Positions 42,034 through 53,013 of a DNA stretch of 64,000 nt are shown here, in pieces (positions within the stretch are counted from its first letter, which is position 1; each line of letters opens with the position of its first letter). Both the position numbers and the translations under genes were made by a program. Below the pieces are notes generated by a model. The model did not search any database and was not told the origin of the DNA. It saw only the letters and a list, made by a program, of their open reading frames with translations. Source of the stretch: Bordetella genomosp. 10 (GTDB taxonomy: Bacteria; Pseudomonadota; Gammaproteobacteria; Burkholderiales; Burkholderiaceae_B); the NCBI RefSeq assembly GCF_002261225.1, contig NZ_NEVM01000002.1, positions 1,529,391-1,593,390 of the forward strand. The letters are read 5' to 3'.

Positions 42034-44367
42034 TTAGAAACCAGTACCGATCTGGAACTGGAAGCTCTGTGAATCGTCACCCGGCTTCTGATTGAGCGGC
42101 CTCGCGTAGGACAGTTGCAGCGGTCCCAGCGGCGATTGCCACGACAGGCCGACACCCGCGGAGAAACGCCAGCCGCAAGGATCGGTTACCGGATCGCTGG
42201 CCTTGCCGGTCGTGCAAGTCATGCCCGAACCCGGCTTGACCTGGCCGGCATCGGTGAAGATGAACCAGCGCAGCGTCCGGTCCTTGTTGGCGCCGGGGAA
42301 AGGCAGGTACAACTGGGCGTTGGCCACGATGCGGCGCGCGCCGCCGATATAGTCGCCGGTCGCCGTATCGCGCGGACCGAGCGACGAGCCTTCGTAGCCG
42401 CGCACGCTGCCGATACCGCCCGCGTACACGTTCTTGATGACCGGGAAGTCCTTGCTGCCGTACGCCGTGCCCCAGTCGACCATGCCGTTCAGGGCCAGCG
42501 TATAGCTGCGGCCCAGCGGCACGAAGATCTGCTGCTGGCCCGACAGCATCGTGTAGCGCAGATCCATCGTCGAGCCCTGGGCCTCCAGCTTGGTGAAGTA
42601 ACCCTTGGTCGGCGCCAGCGCGCTGTCGCGGGTGTCCTTCTGCCAGCCGGTCGACAGGATCAGGGCATTGGTCGAATCGCCGTACTGGTCGACGAAGTCC
42701 TTGTAGGCCTGCGGGGAGTCGTCGTACAGATCGATCTGGTTGCGTTCGAACGCGCCGCCCAGGGTGATGCGGTCGTATTCCGAGATCGGGATGCCGAAGT
42801 TCAGGCCCAGGCCGTAGGTCTTGACGCGGTATTCGCCGTCGTTGTCGAGGAAGGGCCGGGTCTGGCGGTAGTACAGCGAGGTCGTGCGGCTGATGCCGTC
42901 CTTGGTCCAGTACGGATCGGTGTGCGACAGCACCACGGCGCGGTTGGTGGCGCTGGTGTTCAGTTGCAGCGTCAGGTTGGTGCCGCTGCCGAACACGTTG
43001 TCCTCGCTGATGCCCGCGGACAGGATGGCGCGGTCGGTCGAGCCGTAGCCCACGCCCAGGTTGACCATGCCGGTGGGCTTTTCCTTCACGTCGACGTTGA
43101 CGTCGACCTGGTCGGGGGAACCCGGGACCGGTTCGGTCTTGACGTTGACGTCGTTGAAGTAGCCCAGGCGGTCGATACGGTCGCGCGACATCTTGATGTC
43201 GCCGGCGTCGTACCACGCGGCTTCCTGCTGGCGCATTTCACGGCGCACCACTTCGTCGCGGGTGCGAGTGTTGCCGCCGATCTGGATGCGGCGGACGTAC
43301 ACGCGGCGGCTGGGGTCGACGTAGAACGTCAGGTCGGCCTCGTGCTTGGCGCGGTCCATCTGCGGATTCGGGTTCACGTTGGCGAACGCATAGCCGAGCT
43401 CGCCCAGGTAGTCCGTGATGGCCTTGTTGGTGTCGTTGACCTCGGCGGCGGAGAAGGTGTCGCCGGCCTTGATCTTGACCAGTTTGTTGATTTCGTTGTC
43501 CAGGCCGAGCAGGTTGCCGGCCAGCTTGACGCTGCGCACCTTGTACGGCTCGCCTTCATGCACCGTGAAGGTGATGTAGATGTCCTTGCGGTCGGGCGAA
43601 ATCGTCACCTGCGGCGGCTCGGAGGTGAATTCGAGGTAGCCGCGGTCCAGGTAGAAGGAGCGGATGCGCTCGATGTCGCCTTCCAGCTTTTCGCGGGAAT
43701 ACTTATCGGTGTCGGTGTACCAGGTCAGCCAGCCCGGCGTGGTCAACTGGATCTGGTCCAGCAGGTCGCTTTCGGAGAAGGCCTTGTTGCCGACGAAATG
43801 GATCTCGCGGATGCGCGCCACTTCGCCTTCGAAGATATCGAAGCTGATGCCGACGCGGTTGCGCGGCAGCGGGGTGACGGTGGCCGTGACTTCGACGCCG
43901 TACTTGCCCTTGGTCATGTACTGCTGCTTGAGTTCGAACTCGGCGCGCTCCAGCATGGAGCGGTCGAAGATGCGGCCCTCGGCGAAGCCCACCTGTTTCA
44001 GCGAGTCGGTGATCGCCTTGGCGTCGAACTCGCGCATGCCATTGAAACTGATGGATGCAATGGTTGCCCGTTCCTGCACAGTCACCACCACGACGTCGCG
44101 GTCGGTGTCCACGCGCACGTCGCTGAAGAAGCCGCTGCCGTAGAGGCGGCGCACCGCCTCGGTGGCGTCGTCTTCCGTGAACTTCTGGCCGACCTTGACG
44201 GGCAGGTAACCGAACACCGTGCCGGCGTCGATACGCTGGATGCCCTCAACGCGGATGTCCCGTACGACAAAAGGTTCGAAGGCGTGAGCCAGCGCCGGCA
44301 ACAGCAGCATGGCAAGAAGGCTCGCCCACAATCCCTTCTTGTTTTGAAACAGCCTGCGGAAAAGCAT
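42034..44367 (-). CDS. bamA: Outer-membrane protein assembly factor BamA
   Basis: A 777-residue Omp85 protein. The signal peptide ends near AHA (about 29), five POTRA domains cover about 30-430 (FEPFVVRDIRVEGIQRI opens the first), and a 16-strand barrel ends with QFQIGTGF. The lid-loop motif is present as VRGYEGSSLGPRD. It inserts beta-barrel proteins in the outer membrane. It lies between the RseP protease gene and skp, the usual sigma-E-linked arrangement. Confidence 0.97.
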   Translation of the reverse strand: MLFRRLFQNKKGLWASLLAMLLLPALAHAFEPFVVRDIRVEGIQRIDAGTVFGYLPVKVGQKFTEDDATEAVRRLYGSGFFSDVRVDTDRDVVVVTVQERATIASISFNGMREFDAKAITDSLKQVGFAEGRIFDRSMLERAEFELKQQYMTKGKYGVEVTATVTPLPRNRVGISFDIFEGEVARIREIHFVGNKAFSESDLLDQIQLTTPGWLTWYTDTDKYSREKLEGDIERIRSFYLDRGYLEFTSEPPQVTISPDRKDIYITFTVHEGEPYKVRSVKLAGNLLGLDNEINKLVKIKAGDTFSAAEVNDTNKAITDYLGELGYAFANVNPNPQMDRAKHEADLTFYVDPSRRVYVRRIQIGGNTRTRDEVVRREMRQQEAAWYDAGDIKMSRDRIDRLGYFNDVNVKTEPVPGSPDQVDVNVDVKEKPTGMVNLGVGYGSTDRAILSAGISEDNVFGSGTNLTLQLNTSATNRAVVLSHTDPYWTKDGISRTTSLYYRQTRPFLDNDGEYRVKTYGLGLNFGIPISEYDRITLGGAFERNQIDLYDDSPQAYKDFVDQYGDSTNALILSTGWQKDTRDSALAPTKGYFTKLEAQGSTMDLRYTMLSGQQQIFVPLGRSYTLALNGMVDWGTAYGSKDFPVIKNVYAGGIGSVRGYEGSSLGPRDTATGDYIGGARRIVANAQLYLPFPGANKDRTLRWFIFTDAGQVKPGSGMTCTTGKASDPVTDPCGWRFSAGVGLSWQSPLGPLQLSYARPLNQKPGDDSQSFQFQIGTGF

Positions 44368-44435
44368 CCTGGATAGTCCTCGGTCGTACGAATGGCGGGG
44401 GATTTTAAGGCAGAAAGCGCGTTCGTGGCACGCGG

Positions 44436-45770
44436 CTAGGTGAAAAGCCGCGCAAAATCATTGAAAAGCGCGAGCCCCATCAGGCCGGCCAGCAGCCCCA
44501 GGCCGGCGCGCTGCCCGATATCCAGCCAGCGCGATGGCGGCGGACTGCCACGCAAAATTTCGATGAGATAGTACAGCAGGTGCCCGCCGTCCAGCATGGG
44601 GATAGGTAGGAGATTGAGGACGCCCAGGCTGATGCTGATCAGCGCCAGATAGGAAATATAGGCGGCCAGGCCGATGCGGGCGGTCTGCCCCGCGTAGTCG
44701 GCGATCGTCACCGGACCGCTGATATTGCGCCAGGACACGGCGCCGGTCACCATGCGGCCCATCATGCGCAGGGAGAACCAGGCGGTGTCAGCGGTACGGA
44801 CCGCGCCCTGCCACAGGCTCTCGCCCAGGCCGTAGCGCACCGTGACCATGGGGATGTCGGCGCCCAGTTGCACGCCGATGCGGCCGATGACCCGCCCTTC
44901 GGCGTCGTGCTCGGCCTGCGGCACCACCGACAGCGTCAGCTCGGCGCCGTCGCGCCGCACCTGCAGGGGCAGCGCCTTGTCGGGGTATTGCTGCACGATC
45001 TGCACCACGCGGCCGGCATCCGGGGTGGCCTGCCCGCCCGCGCCGACGATGACGTCGCCGTCGCGCAGGCCGGCGCGCTCGCCGGCGCTGCCCGGTATCA
45101 CCCCGCGCACCACCGGCTTGGGTTCGAGCAGGCGCAGGCCGGTCGCGGCCAGGGGATCGCCTTGCGCCGGATCCATGCGGCTGCCGTCCAGCGTGAGGGT
45201 GCGGCGCTGCGTGCCGCCGGCCGCCGCCGCCACGTCGACCTCGACCTGGCCGCCCTCGCTGACGCGGTCCATCAGCGCCCAGCGCGCGTCGTTCCAGGAC
45301 GCCACGGCCTTGTCGTCGATCGCCACGATGCGGTCGCCGGACTGGAAGCCGGCCTGCGCGGCCGGCGTGCCCGCCACCGGCTGCGCCAGCAGCGCGGCGG
45401 GCTCTTGCACCCCGGCCAGGTTCAGGCCGGCATACAGCAGCACGGCCAGGATCAGGTTGAACACGGGGCCGGCGGCGACGATGAGAATGCGGTTGCGCAC
45501 CGGCTGGTTGTTGAACGCGCGGGCGGCCTGCGCCGGCGTGGCGCCGGGCTCGGGATCGTCCTGCATCTTGACGTAGCCGCCCAGGGGGATGGCCGAGATG
45601 GCCCACTCGGTGCCGTGCCGGTCGGTGCGGCGCAGCAGCACCTTGCCGAAACCGATCGAGAACCGATGCACGATGACGCCGCAAGCGCGCGCCGCCCAGT
45701 AGTGGCCCAGCTCGTGGAACGTAATCAGGATGCCGAGGGCCACGGCAAAGGCGAGCAAGGTCAGGAGCAT
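44436..45770 (-). CDS. rseP: Site-2 zinc metalloprotease RseP
   Basis: A 444-residue inner-membrane protease. HELGH at 19-23 holds the active site, two periplasmic PDZ domains cover about 110-290, and the second motif NLLPIPMLDG (386-395) provides the third zinc ligand. It cleaves anti-sigma RseA and removes signal peptide remnants. The start MLLTLLAF at 45770 fits the family; a GTG at 45806 would add 12 residues. It is located between dxr and bamA. Confidence 0.95.
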   Translation of the reverse strand: MLLTLLAFAVALGILITFHELGHYWAARACGVIVHRFSIGFGKVLLRRTDRHGTEWAISAIPLGGYVKMQDDPEPGATPAQAARAFNNQPVRNRILIVAAGPVFNLILAVLLYAGLNLAGVQEPAALLAQPVAGTPAAQAGFQSGDRIVAIDDKAVASWNDARWALMDRVSEGGQVEVDVAAAAGGTQRRTLTLDGSRMDPAQGDPLAATGLRLLEPKPVVRGVIPGSAGERAGLRDGDVIVGAGGQATPDAGRVVQIVQQYPDKALPLQVRRDGAELTLSVVPQAEHDAEGRVIGRIGVQLGADIPMVTVRYGLGESLWQGAVRTADTAWFSLRMMGRMVTGAVSWRNISGPVTIADYAGQTARIGLAAYISYLALISISLGVLNLLPIPMLDGGHLLYYLIEILRGSPPPSRWLDIGQRAGLGLLAGLMGLALFNDFARLFT

Positions 45771-45818
45771 TTCAAAAAATCCGGGAACAGAAAGGGGGCC
45801 GCGCACCGGCGGCCAGGG

Positions 45819-47027
45819 TCACGCCGCCGCCCGGCCTATCCATTCGAGCACGTGGGCGCGGGTTTCCGCGTCCAGGCCGAGGACATCCTCCAGGCCGCCC
45901 AGCGTAACAGATGGCCGCCCGGCCTGCCACTGCAAGGCCTGCGCGATGACCGGCGCGATGCGGGTGTAGGCCAGGCCGCCCGCCAGGAAGGCGGCCACCG
46001 CGACTTCGTTGGCCGCGTTCAGCGCGATACAGGCGCCCTGCCCCGCCCGCAGGGCGTCGAAACAGAGGCCCAGGCAGGGAAAGCGGCGCAGGTCCGGCGC
46101 CTCGAAATCGAGCCGTCCCCAGCGCACCAGGTCCAGCATCCCCACGCCGCTTTGCAGCCGGTCGGGGAAACCGAGCCCGTAGGCGATGGGCGTGCGCATG
46201 TCCGGCTGGCCCAATTGCGCCAGCACCGAACCGTCGTGGTACTCGACCATCGAATGCACCACGCTCTGCGGGTGGATCACCACCTCGATGCGGTCGGCCG
46301 GCATGGCGAACAGCCAGTGCGCCTCGATGACTTCCAGCCCCTTGTTGACCATGGTGGCGGAATCGACGGAGATCTTGCGGCCCATGCTCCAGTTGGGATG
46401 GGCGCAGGCCTGCTCGGGCGTGACCGCATGCAAGGTGTCGGGATCGCGGCCGCGGAAGGGCCCGCCGGACGCCGTGACGATCAGCCGGCGCACGCCGGCC
46501 GCCGGCTCGGTCGGCGCGCTGGCGCGGCTGCCGTGCGGCAGGCATTGGAAGATCGCATTGTGTTCGCTGTCGATAGGCAGGAGTTCGGCGCCGTTGTCGC
46601 GCACTGCCGCCATGAACAACGACCCGGCCGCGACCAGGGCTTCCTTGTTGGCCAGCAGGATGCGCTTGCCCGCCCGCGCCGCCGCCAGGGACGACGGCAG
46701 GCCGGCCGCGCCGACGATGGCGGCCACCACGGTGTCGCAGCCCGGATCGGCGGCGGCCTCCGCCAGCGCCTGGGCGCCGACGCGGATCGCCGGCCTGGCG
46801 CCCGCGCCGCGCCAGGCCTGCCGGAAACGGTCCGCCGCCGCGTCGTCCGGCACCACCACCAGCGCGGCGCCGGTCGCGGCGGCCTGTTCCGCCAGCTTTT
46901 CCATGCGGCTGAACGCCGACAGGGCGAAGACGCCCAGGCGGTCGGGATGGCGCGCGATGACGTCGAGCGTGCTCTCCCCGATGGAGCCCGTCGACCCCAG
47001 CAGCGCGATGCGTTGAAATGCCCTCAA
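45819..47027 (-). CDS. dxr: 1-deoxy-D-xylulose 5-phosphate reductoisomerase
   Basis: A 402-residue enzyme making MEP with NADPH, the committed step of non-mevalonate isoprenoid synthesis. [10 protein letters not shown] (11-20) binds [13 protein letters not shown] and [13 protein letters not shown] carry metal ligands, and [21 protein letters not shown] is the substrate loop. No ATG is available near the family N-terminus; a TTG at 47027 overlapping the cdsA stop (TTGA) gives the expected start. Dxr supplies isoprenoids used by UppS two genes upstream. Confidence 0.95.
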   Translation of the reverse strand: MRAFQRIALLGSTGSIGESTLDVIARHPDRLGVFALSAFSRMEKLAEQAAATGAALVVVPDDAAADRFRQAWRGAGARPAIRVGAQALAEAAADPGCDTVVAAIVGAAGLPSSLAAARAGKRILLANKEALVAAGSLFMAAVRDNGAELLPIDSEHNAIFQCLPHGSRASAPTEPAAGVRRLIVTASGGPFRGRDPDTLHAVTPEQACAHPNWSMGRKISVDSATMVNKGLEVIEAHWLFAMPADRIEVVIHPQSVVHSMVEYHDGSVLAQLGQPDMRTPIAYGLGFPDRLQSGVGMLDLVRWGRLDFEAPDLRRFPCLGLCFDALRAGQGACIALNAANEVAVAAFLAGGLAYTRIAPVIAQALQWQAGRPSVTLGGLEDVLGLDAETRAHVLEWIGRAAA

Positions 47028-47878
47028 AACGCGACTCCGATAAGAATGAAGGCCAACGGCGCCACCGGCAGGACGGCGTCGATGCGGTCGTAGACGCCGC
47101 CGTGGCCCGGCAGCAAGGCGCTGGAATCCTTGCGGCCGGCGCGCCGCTTGAGCAGGGATTCGAACAGGTCGCCGATGATGGACAGCGCCGCCAGCACGGC
47201 GGCCAGCGGCAAGGCGCCGCCCCAGCCCCAGCGCGCCACCAGGGCGGCGCCGAAGGTCGGCGCCCACTGGCTGCTGAGCGCGATCCAGGCCACCACGGCC
47301 AGCACGCCGGCCAGCGCGCCCTCCACCGTCTTGCCCGGGCTGACGCGGGGCGCCAGCTTGCGGCGGCCGAAGGCGCGGCCGGCGAAATAGGCGGCGATAT
47401 CGGCCACCCAGACCACCGCCAGCAGCGACAGCACGAACCACGGCCCGCGCTGCGCGAACAGCATGGCCAGCACCGCCCAGGCCGCGAGCAGCGCCGGCAC
47501 GGCGAACAGGCTCAGGCCCGCGCTGGCCGGCGCGACGTCGGCGCGGCCCCGGACCACGGTCGGAATGGCCACCACGATCCAGAGCGCCACGGCCAGGGGA
47601 ACCACGCCGCGGAACATGATGGCGCTGGCCCACTGGCTGGCCGCCGCCGCGGGGGCCTGGAGCCAGAGCGCGGCCAAGGCCAGGGACGCCAGCCCCAGCA
47701 GCACGCCGCCGAGCACGGCGGCGCCGGGCCTGGGCAGGGTCAGCCGCAGCCATTCCCAGCCGGCGCAGCCGGTGGCCAGGGCCAGCAAGGCCAGGAAAGG
47801 CCATGGCGTGGCGACGCTCATGGCCAGACCCAGCACGATCAGCAAAACGACGGCGGTAGCGATACGCTGGCCTAGCAT
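47024..47878 (-). CDS. cdsA: Phosphatidate cytidylyltransferase
   Basis: A 284-residue polytopic inner-membrane enzyme making CDP-diacylglycerol. The C-terminal signature region [27 protein letters not shown] is present in parts as [20 protein letters not shown] and VYDRIDA. About eight helices. It is separated from uppS by 42 nt and coupled to dxr by a 4 nt overlap. Confidence 0.95.
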   Translation of the reverse strand: MLGQRIATAVVLLIVLGLAMSVATPWPFLALLALATGCAGWEWLRLTLPRPGAAVLGGVLLGLASLALAALWLQAPAAAASQWASAIMFRGVVPLAVALWIVVAIPTVVRGRADVAPASAGLSLFAVPALLAAWAVLAMLFAQRGPWFVLSLLAVVWVADIAAYFAGRAFGRRKLAPRVSPGKTVEGALAGVLAVVAWIALSSQWAPTFGAALVARWGWGGALPLAAVLAALSIIGDLFESLLKRRAGRKDSSALLPGHGGVYDRIDAVLPVAPLAFILIGVAF

Positions 47879-47920
47879 GCGGGAAAGTCTCCTGGTGATC
47901 GCGGACCGCCGGCGGGGGCG

Positions 47921-48679
47921 TCAGCGTTTGCCCAACTGCGCGCTGGTGCGGCCGAAGCGGCGCTCGCGGGTGCGATACCACTCGAACGCCGCCTCGAGTT
48001 CGGCGGCGCCGAAATCCGGCCAGTAGCGGTCGGTGAAATAAAGCTCGGTATAGGCCAATTGCCAGATCAGGTAATTGGAAATGCGCTGCTCGCCGCCGGT
48101 GCGGATGAACAGGTCGGGCTCGGGCGCCCAGGCCATGGACAGGTAGCGCGTCAGCGTGGCTTCGTCGATGCCCTCGGGATGCTGCGCCAGCTCGGGATTC
48201 TCCGCCAGCATGCGGCGTGTCGCCTGCAGGATGTCCCAGCGGCCGCCGTAGTTGGCGCAGATCGACAGGTGCAGGCGGTCGTGATGGGCCGTGCGCGCCT
48301 GCGCCTGCTCGATCAGGTCGCGCAGGCGCGGCTCGAAAGGCGCCAGGTCGCCCACCACGCGCAGGCGCACGCCCTGCCCGTCCAGCTTGTCGACCTCGCG
48401 CTCCAGCGCCTGCACGAACAGGCGCATGAGCAGCGAGACTTCCTCGGCCGGGCGGCGCCAGTTCTCCGAACTGAAGGCGAACAGCGTCAGGTAGCGCACG
48501 CCCAGGCGTCCGCAACCCTCGACGACGCGGCGCACCGCCTGCACGCCCTTGGCGTGGCCGGCCGTGCGCGGCAAATGCCGGCGCGTGGCCCAGCGGCCGT
48601 TGCCATCCATGATGATGGCCACGTGCCGGGGGACCGCCGATGTCTCGGGAACGGCCTGGGTGGTGCTGATCAAACCCAT
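47921..48679 (-). CDS. uppS: Undecaprenyl diphosphate synthase
   Basis: A 252-residue cis-prenyltransferase. [13 protein letters not shown] (19-31, Asp25 catalytic), [27 protein letters not shown] and the late [24 protein letters not shown] are the conserved boxes. It makes the C55 carrier lipid for peptidoglycan and O-antigen. It is 17 nt after frr. Confidence 0.96.
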   Translation of the reverse strand: MGLISTTQAVPETSAVPRHVAIIMDGNGRWATRRHLPRTAGHAKGVQAVRRVVEGCGRLGVRYLTLFAFSSENWRRPAEEVSLLMRLFVQALEREVDKLDGQGVRLRVVGDLAPFEPRLRDLIEQAQARTAHHDRLHLSICANYGGRWDILQATRRMLAENPELAQHPEGIDEATLTRYLSMAWAPEPDLFIRTGGEQRISNYLIWQLAYTELYFTDRYWPDFGAAELEAAFEWYRTRERRFGRTSAQLGKR

Positions 48680-48696
48680 GTTATGGCATGCCGCCG

Positions 48697-49257
48697 TCAG
48701 ACGGTCATGATCTCCGCTTCTTTCTGGGTGACCAGCTTGTCGATGTCGGCGACGCAGCGGTCGGTCAGCTTCTGCACGTCGTCCTGGGCGCGGCGCTCGT
48801 CGTCTTCCGAGATCGACTTGTCCTTGACCAGCTTCTTCAAGGCGTCGTTGGCCTCGCGGCGCAGGTTGCGCACGGCGATCTTGGCGTCCTCGCCTTCGTT
48901 GCGCACCACCTTGGTCAGGTCGCGGCGGCGCTCCTCGGTCAGGGCGGGCATGGGCACGCGGATGCTTTCGCCCATGGACACCGGGTTCAGGCCCAGGTCC
49001 GACTCGCGGATGGCCTTCTCGATCGGGCCGGCCATCTGCTTTTCATAGGGCTGCACGTTCAGGGTGCGCGCGTCGACCAGGTTGACGTTGGCCACCTGGC
49101 CCACCGGCACGGGCGAACCGTAGTACTCGACCAGCACGTGGTCCAGGATGCCGGTGTGGGCACGGCCGGTGCGGATTTTCGACAGGTTGACCTTGAGCGT
49201 GTCGATGGACTTGCTCATGCGGGATTCGGCCGATTTTTTGATGTCTGCGACGCTCAT
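48697..49257 (-). CDS. frr: Ribosome recycling factor
   Basis: A 186-residue RRF with the three-helix core ([57 protein letters not shown]). It splits post-termination ribosomes with EF-G. It follows pyrH by 16 nt in the conserved rpsB-tsf-pyrH-frr order. Confidence 0.97.
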   Translation of the reverse strand: MSVADIKKSAESRMSKSIDTLKVNLSKIRTGRAHTGILDHVLVEYYGSPVPVGQVANVNLVDARTLNVQPYEKQMAGPIEKAIRESDLGLNPVSMGESIRVPMPALTEERRRDLTKVVRNEGEDAKIAVRNLRREANDALKKLVKDKSISEDDERRAQDDVQKLTDRCVADIDKLVTQKEAEIMTV

Positions 49258-49273
49258 GGCGACTCCTTGTATT

Positions 49274-50073
<800 letters not shown>

Positions 50074-50110
50074 CTGGTAAAGATGCGCGAAAAGCCGGAC
50101 TATGCGCCTG

Positions 50111-50989
50111 TCAGGCGGTGCCCGCCGCCGCCGCGGCCACTTCCGCCGCGAAGTCGGTAACCTTCTTCTCGATGCCTTCGCCCACGATGAACAGGGCGAA
50201 TTGCGAGATCTTGGCGTTTTCGGCCTTCAGCATCTGCTCGACGGACTGCTTGTCGTTCTTGACGAAGGGCTGCGACAGCAGCGTGACTTCCTTCAGGAAC
50301 TTCTGCACCGAGCCTTCCACCATCTTGGCGACGATGTCGGCCGGCTTGCCCGATTCGGCGGCCTTCTGCTCGGCCACCGAGCGTTCCGTGGCGATGTCCG
50401 CCGCCGGCACGCCGTCGGCGTTCAGGGCCTTGGGCTTGGTGGCGGCGATGTGCATGGCCAGGTCCTTGCCGACGCTGTCCGCGCCGCTGAACTCGACCAG
50501 CACGCCGATGCGGCCGCCGTGCACGTAGCTGGCCAGCTTGTCGCCGGTTTCGATGCGCTTGAAGCGGCGCACCGAGATGTTTTCGCCGATCTTCCCGACC
50601 AGGGCGGAACGCGTCGATTCGACGGTGCCTTCGCCGAAGGGCAGATCGGACAGCGCGGCCACGTCGGCCGGGTTCTTCACGGCGACGAGTTCGGCCAGCT
50701 TGTTGACGAATTCGACGAAGTCGGCGTTCTTGCCCACGAAGTCGGTTTCGCAGTTGACTTCGATGACGGCGCCCTGCTTGGCGTCGGGCGTGATGAACAG
50801 GCCGATCAGGCCTTCGGCGGTGACGCGCGAGGCGGCCTTGCTGGCCTTGTTGCCCAGCTTGACGCGCAGGATTTCCTCGGCGCGGGCCAGGTCGCCCTCG
50901 GCTTCGGTCAGCGCCTTCTTGCATTCCATCATGGGCGCGTCGGTCTTCTCGCGCAGTTCCTTGACCATCGAGGCGGTAATTTCAGCCAT
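50111..50989 (-). CDS. tsf: Translation elongation factor Ts
   Basis: A 292-residue EF-Ts: N-terminal UBA-like domain, then [18 protein letters not shown] and ETDFVGKN, the EF-Tu contact. It exchanges GDP on EF-Tu. The start [16 protein letters not shown] at 50989 matches the family; an ATG four codons earlier is not conserved. It follows rpsB by 137 nt and is followed by a terminator-like hairpin. Confidence 0.97.
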   Translation of the reverse strand: MAEITASMVKELREKTDAPMMECKKALTEAEGDLARAEEILRVKLGNKASKAASRVTAEGLIGLFITPDAKQGAVIEVNCETDFVGKNADFVEFVNKLAELVAVKNPADVAALSDLPFGEGTVESTRSALVGKIGENISVRRFKRIETGDKLASYVHGGRIGVLVEFSGADSVGKDLAMHIAATKPKALNADGVPAADIATERSVAEQKAAESGKPADIVAKMVEGSVQKFLKEVTLLSQPFVKNDKQSVEQMLKAENAKISQFALFIVGEGIEKKVTDFAAEVAAAAAGTA

Positions 50990-51126
50990 GCTTTGCTCCA
51001 TTCTGTCTAAAACACGCCCCGGCGGGCCGGGGCATGTGGGTTTGCTGCGGGAGGCGCGGCCGGGCTCGCGCCCGGCATCGCGGCGGCGGCGCGGGGACGC
51101 CTGGCCGTCCTGGACGACGCGGCGGC

Positions 51127-51879
51127 TTAGGCCTGGCCGTCCTGCACTTCCACGAATTCTTCCTGGCCTTCCTCGCCGGCGCCTTCGACCAGACCATGCA
51201 GGTTCTGCTCACGGCCTTCCAGCACGGCGTCGGCGATGCCCTTGGCGTACAGCGCGATCGCCTTGGCCGAGTCGTCGTTGCCGGGGATGACGTAATCGAT
51301 GCCGTCGGGCGAGTGGTTGGTGTCGACCACGGCCACGACCGGGATGCCCAGCGTGCGCGCTTCGGCGATGGCGATCTTGTGATAGCCGACGTCGATGACG
51401 AACAGGGCGTCGGGCAGGCCGTTCATGTCCTTGATGCCGCCGATCGACTTGTTCAGCTTGTCCAGTTCGCGCTGGAACAGCAGGCCTTCCTTCTTGATCA
51501 TGCGCTCGGCGCCGCCGTCGGCCACGACCGTTTCCATGTCCTTCAGGCGCTTGATCGAGGTCTTGACCGTCTTGAAGTTGGTCAGCATGCCGCCGAGCCA
51601 GCGGGCGTCGACGTAGGGCATGCCGGCGCGGGCGGCTTCGCCGGCGACGATTTCACGGGCGGCGCGCTTGGTGCCGACGAACAGGATGTTGCCGCCGCGG
51701 GCAGCCAGTTGCTTCACGAACTTGGTGGCTTCCTGGTACTTGGCGACCGTCTGTTCCAGGTTGATGATGTGAATCTTGTTACGCTGACCGAAGATGTACT
51801 GCGCCATCTTCGGGTTCCAGTAACGGGTTTGGTGGCCAAAGTGGACACCGGCTTCCAGCATTTCACGCATGAGGGACAT
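51127..51879 (-). CDS. rpsB: 30S ribosomal protein S2
   Basis: A 250-residue S2: [29 protein letters not shown] N-terminus, [27 protein letters not shown] and [20 protein letters not shown]. The start at 51879 is the family start; the open frame continues upstream to 51945 without conservation. The C-terminal tail is acidic. The 296 nt leader back to map carries repeats described below and may host S2 autoregulation, which I infer only from other species. Confidence 0.97.
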   Translation of the reverse strand: MSLMREMLEAGVHFGHQTRYWNPKMAQYIFGQRNKIHIINLEQTVAKYQEATKFVKQLAARGGNILFVGTKRAAREIVAGEAARAGMPYVDARWLGGMLTNFKTVKTSIKRLKDMETVVADGGAERMIKKEGLLFQRELDKLNKSIGGIKDMNGLPDALFVIDVGYHKIAIAEARTLGIPVVAVVDTNHSPDGIDYVIPGNDDSAKAIALYAKGIADAVLEGREQNLHGLVEGAGEEGQEEFVEVQDGQA

Positions 51880-52058
51880 AATGTTCGCTCCGAGGGTTGG
51901 GTCTTGCGCTGCGCCTGTATCGACGGCGGGGTCCGGGTTTGCCAACCTGGACTGACCTCGCCTCCGACACCCTGGGTGGCGGCAGCACGCGATTTGAATG
52001 GGTAACGTATTAGGGGTCTAATCAACGGATCCGGACCCTTCAACGCCTCCCGACTACT

Positions 52059-52099
52059 TACTTGCACTTCTACTTCGCTACTACTTGCACTTCTACTTC
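52059..52099. repeat. Exact 18 bp direct repeat in the rpsB/map intergenic region
   Basis: TACTTGCACTTCTACTTC occurs at 52059-52076 and again at 52082-52099 (23 nt period), with related CTACTT pieces around. The repeats lie about 180-220 nt upstream of rpsB and 77-117 nt upstream of map, in the shared divergent promoter region (51880-52175). Confidence 0.7.
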
Positions 52100-52107
52100 T
52101 GCTCTCT

Positions 52108-52139
52108 CTTACCCTTGGTTTTTCGGGTAAGCCTATAAT
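52108..52139 (+). promoter_or_regulatory. Hairpin and candidate -10 upstream of map
   Basis: CTTACCC/GGGTAAG (52108-52114 and 52125-52131) is a 7 bp inverted repeat directly before TATAAT at 52134-52139. The latter is a good -10 sequence for map (start 52176), but I see no convincing -35. The dyad overlaps where a -35 region would lie, so it could be an operator. Confidence 0.4.
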
Positions 52140-52175
52140 TCTACTATTTTTCGCAGACCGAACTCAAGCTGATAC

Positions 52176-52997
52176 ATGGGCATAGTCACCGACCCCGCCG
52201 ATTTGGACAAAATGCGCCTGGCCTGCCAGGGCGCCGCACGCGTACTCGATTATCTGACCCCGTTTGTCAAGCCGGGCGTCACCACGGGCGAGCTCGATCG
52301 CCTGGCGCTCGACTACGTCAACCACACGCTACAGGCGAAATCGGCCACGGTAGGGTATGCCCCGCCCGGCTACCCGCCCTTCCCCGGCGCCATCTGTACC
52401 TCGGTCAACCACCAGGTCTGCCACGGCATTCCCGGCGACAAGGTGCTGAAGAACGGCGACATCGTGAACATCGACGTCACCATCATCAAGGACGGCTGGT
52501 TCGGCGACACCAGCCGCATGTACTACGTGGGCGAGCCCTCCGTGCTGGCGCGCCGCCTGACGGACACCACCTACGAATGCATGTGGCTGGGCATCCAGCA
52601 GGTGCGCGGCGGCGCCACCCTGGGCGACATCGGCCATGCCATCCAGAAATACGCCGAGGGCAAGGGCTATTCCGTGGTGCGCGAATTCTGCGGTCACGGC
52701 GTCGGCCGGCGCTTCCATGAAGACCCCCAGGTGCTGCACTACGGCAAGCCGGGCAGCGGCGTGAAGCTGGTGCCGGGCATGATTTTCACCATCGAGCCGA
52801 TGATCAACGCGGGCCGCCGCGAAATCCGCCAGCTTTCCGACGGCTGGACCGTGGTGACGCGCGACCACAGCCTGTCGGCCCAGTGGGAACACACCGTGCT
52901 GGTGACGGAAACCGGCTATGAGGTGCTGACCGTGTCGCCCGACATGCCGGCGCCGCCCGCCTTCATCGCCGAACCCGTGGCCCTGCCCGCCGCCTGA
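52176..52997 (+). CDS. map: Methionine aminopeptidase, type I
   Basis: A 273-residue enzyme. The five metal ligands are all visible: Asp100, Asp111, His174, Glu207 and Glu238 (NIDVTIIKDGWFGD, GHGVGRRFHE, FTIEPM, WEHTVLVT). It removes the initiator methionine from new proteins. Divergence from rpsB and proximity to glnD (16 nt) is a common arrangement in Proteobacteria. The C-terminus has a short Pro/Ala extension. Confidence 0.97.
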   Translation: MGIVTDPADLDKMRLACQGAARVLDYLTPFVKPGVTTGELDRLALDYVNHTLQAKSATVGYAPPGYPPFPGAICTSVNHQVCHGIPGDKVLKNGDIVNIDVTIIKDGWFGDTSRMYYVGEPSVLARRLTDTTYECMWLGIQQVRGGATLGDIGHAIQKYAEGKGYSVVREFCGHGVGRRFHEDPQVLHYGKPGSGVKLVPGMIFTIEPMINAGRREIRQLSDGWTVVTRDHSLSAQWEHTVLVTETGYEVLTVSPDMPAPPAFIAEPVALPAA

Positions 52998-53013
52998 TCC
53001 CTCATCCGCAGCC

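Noticed and set aside
45819..48515. An open frame running through dxr and on into an alternative frame of cdsA and uppS, resembling a giant fusion
   Set aside because: Only the dxr part has conserved sequence. The rest overlaps cdsA and uppS in another frame and is without motifs. No real fusion exists.
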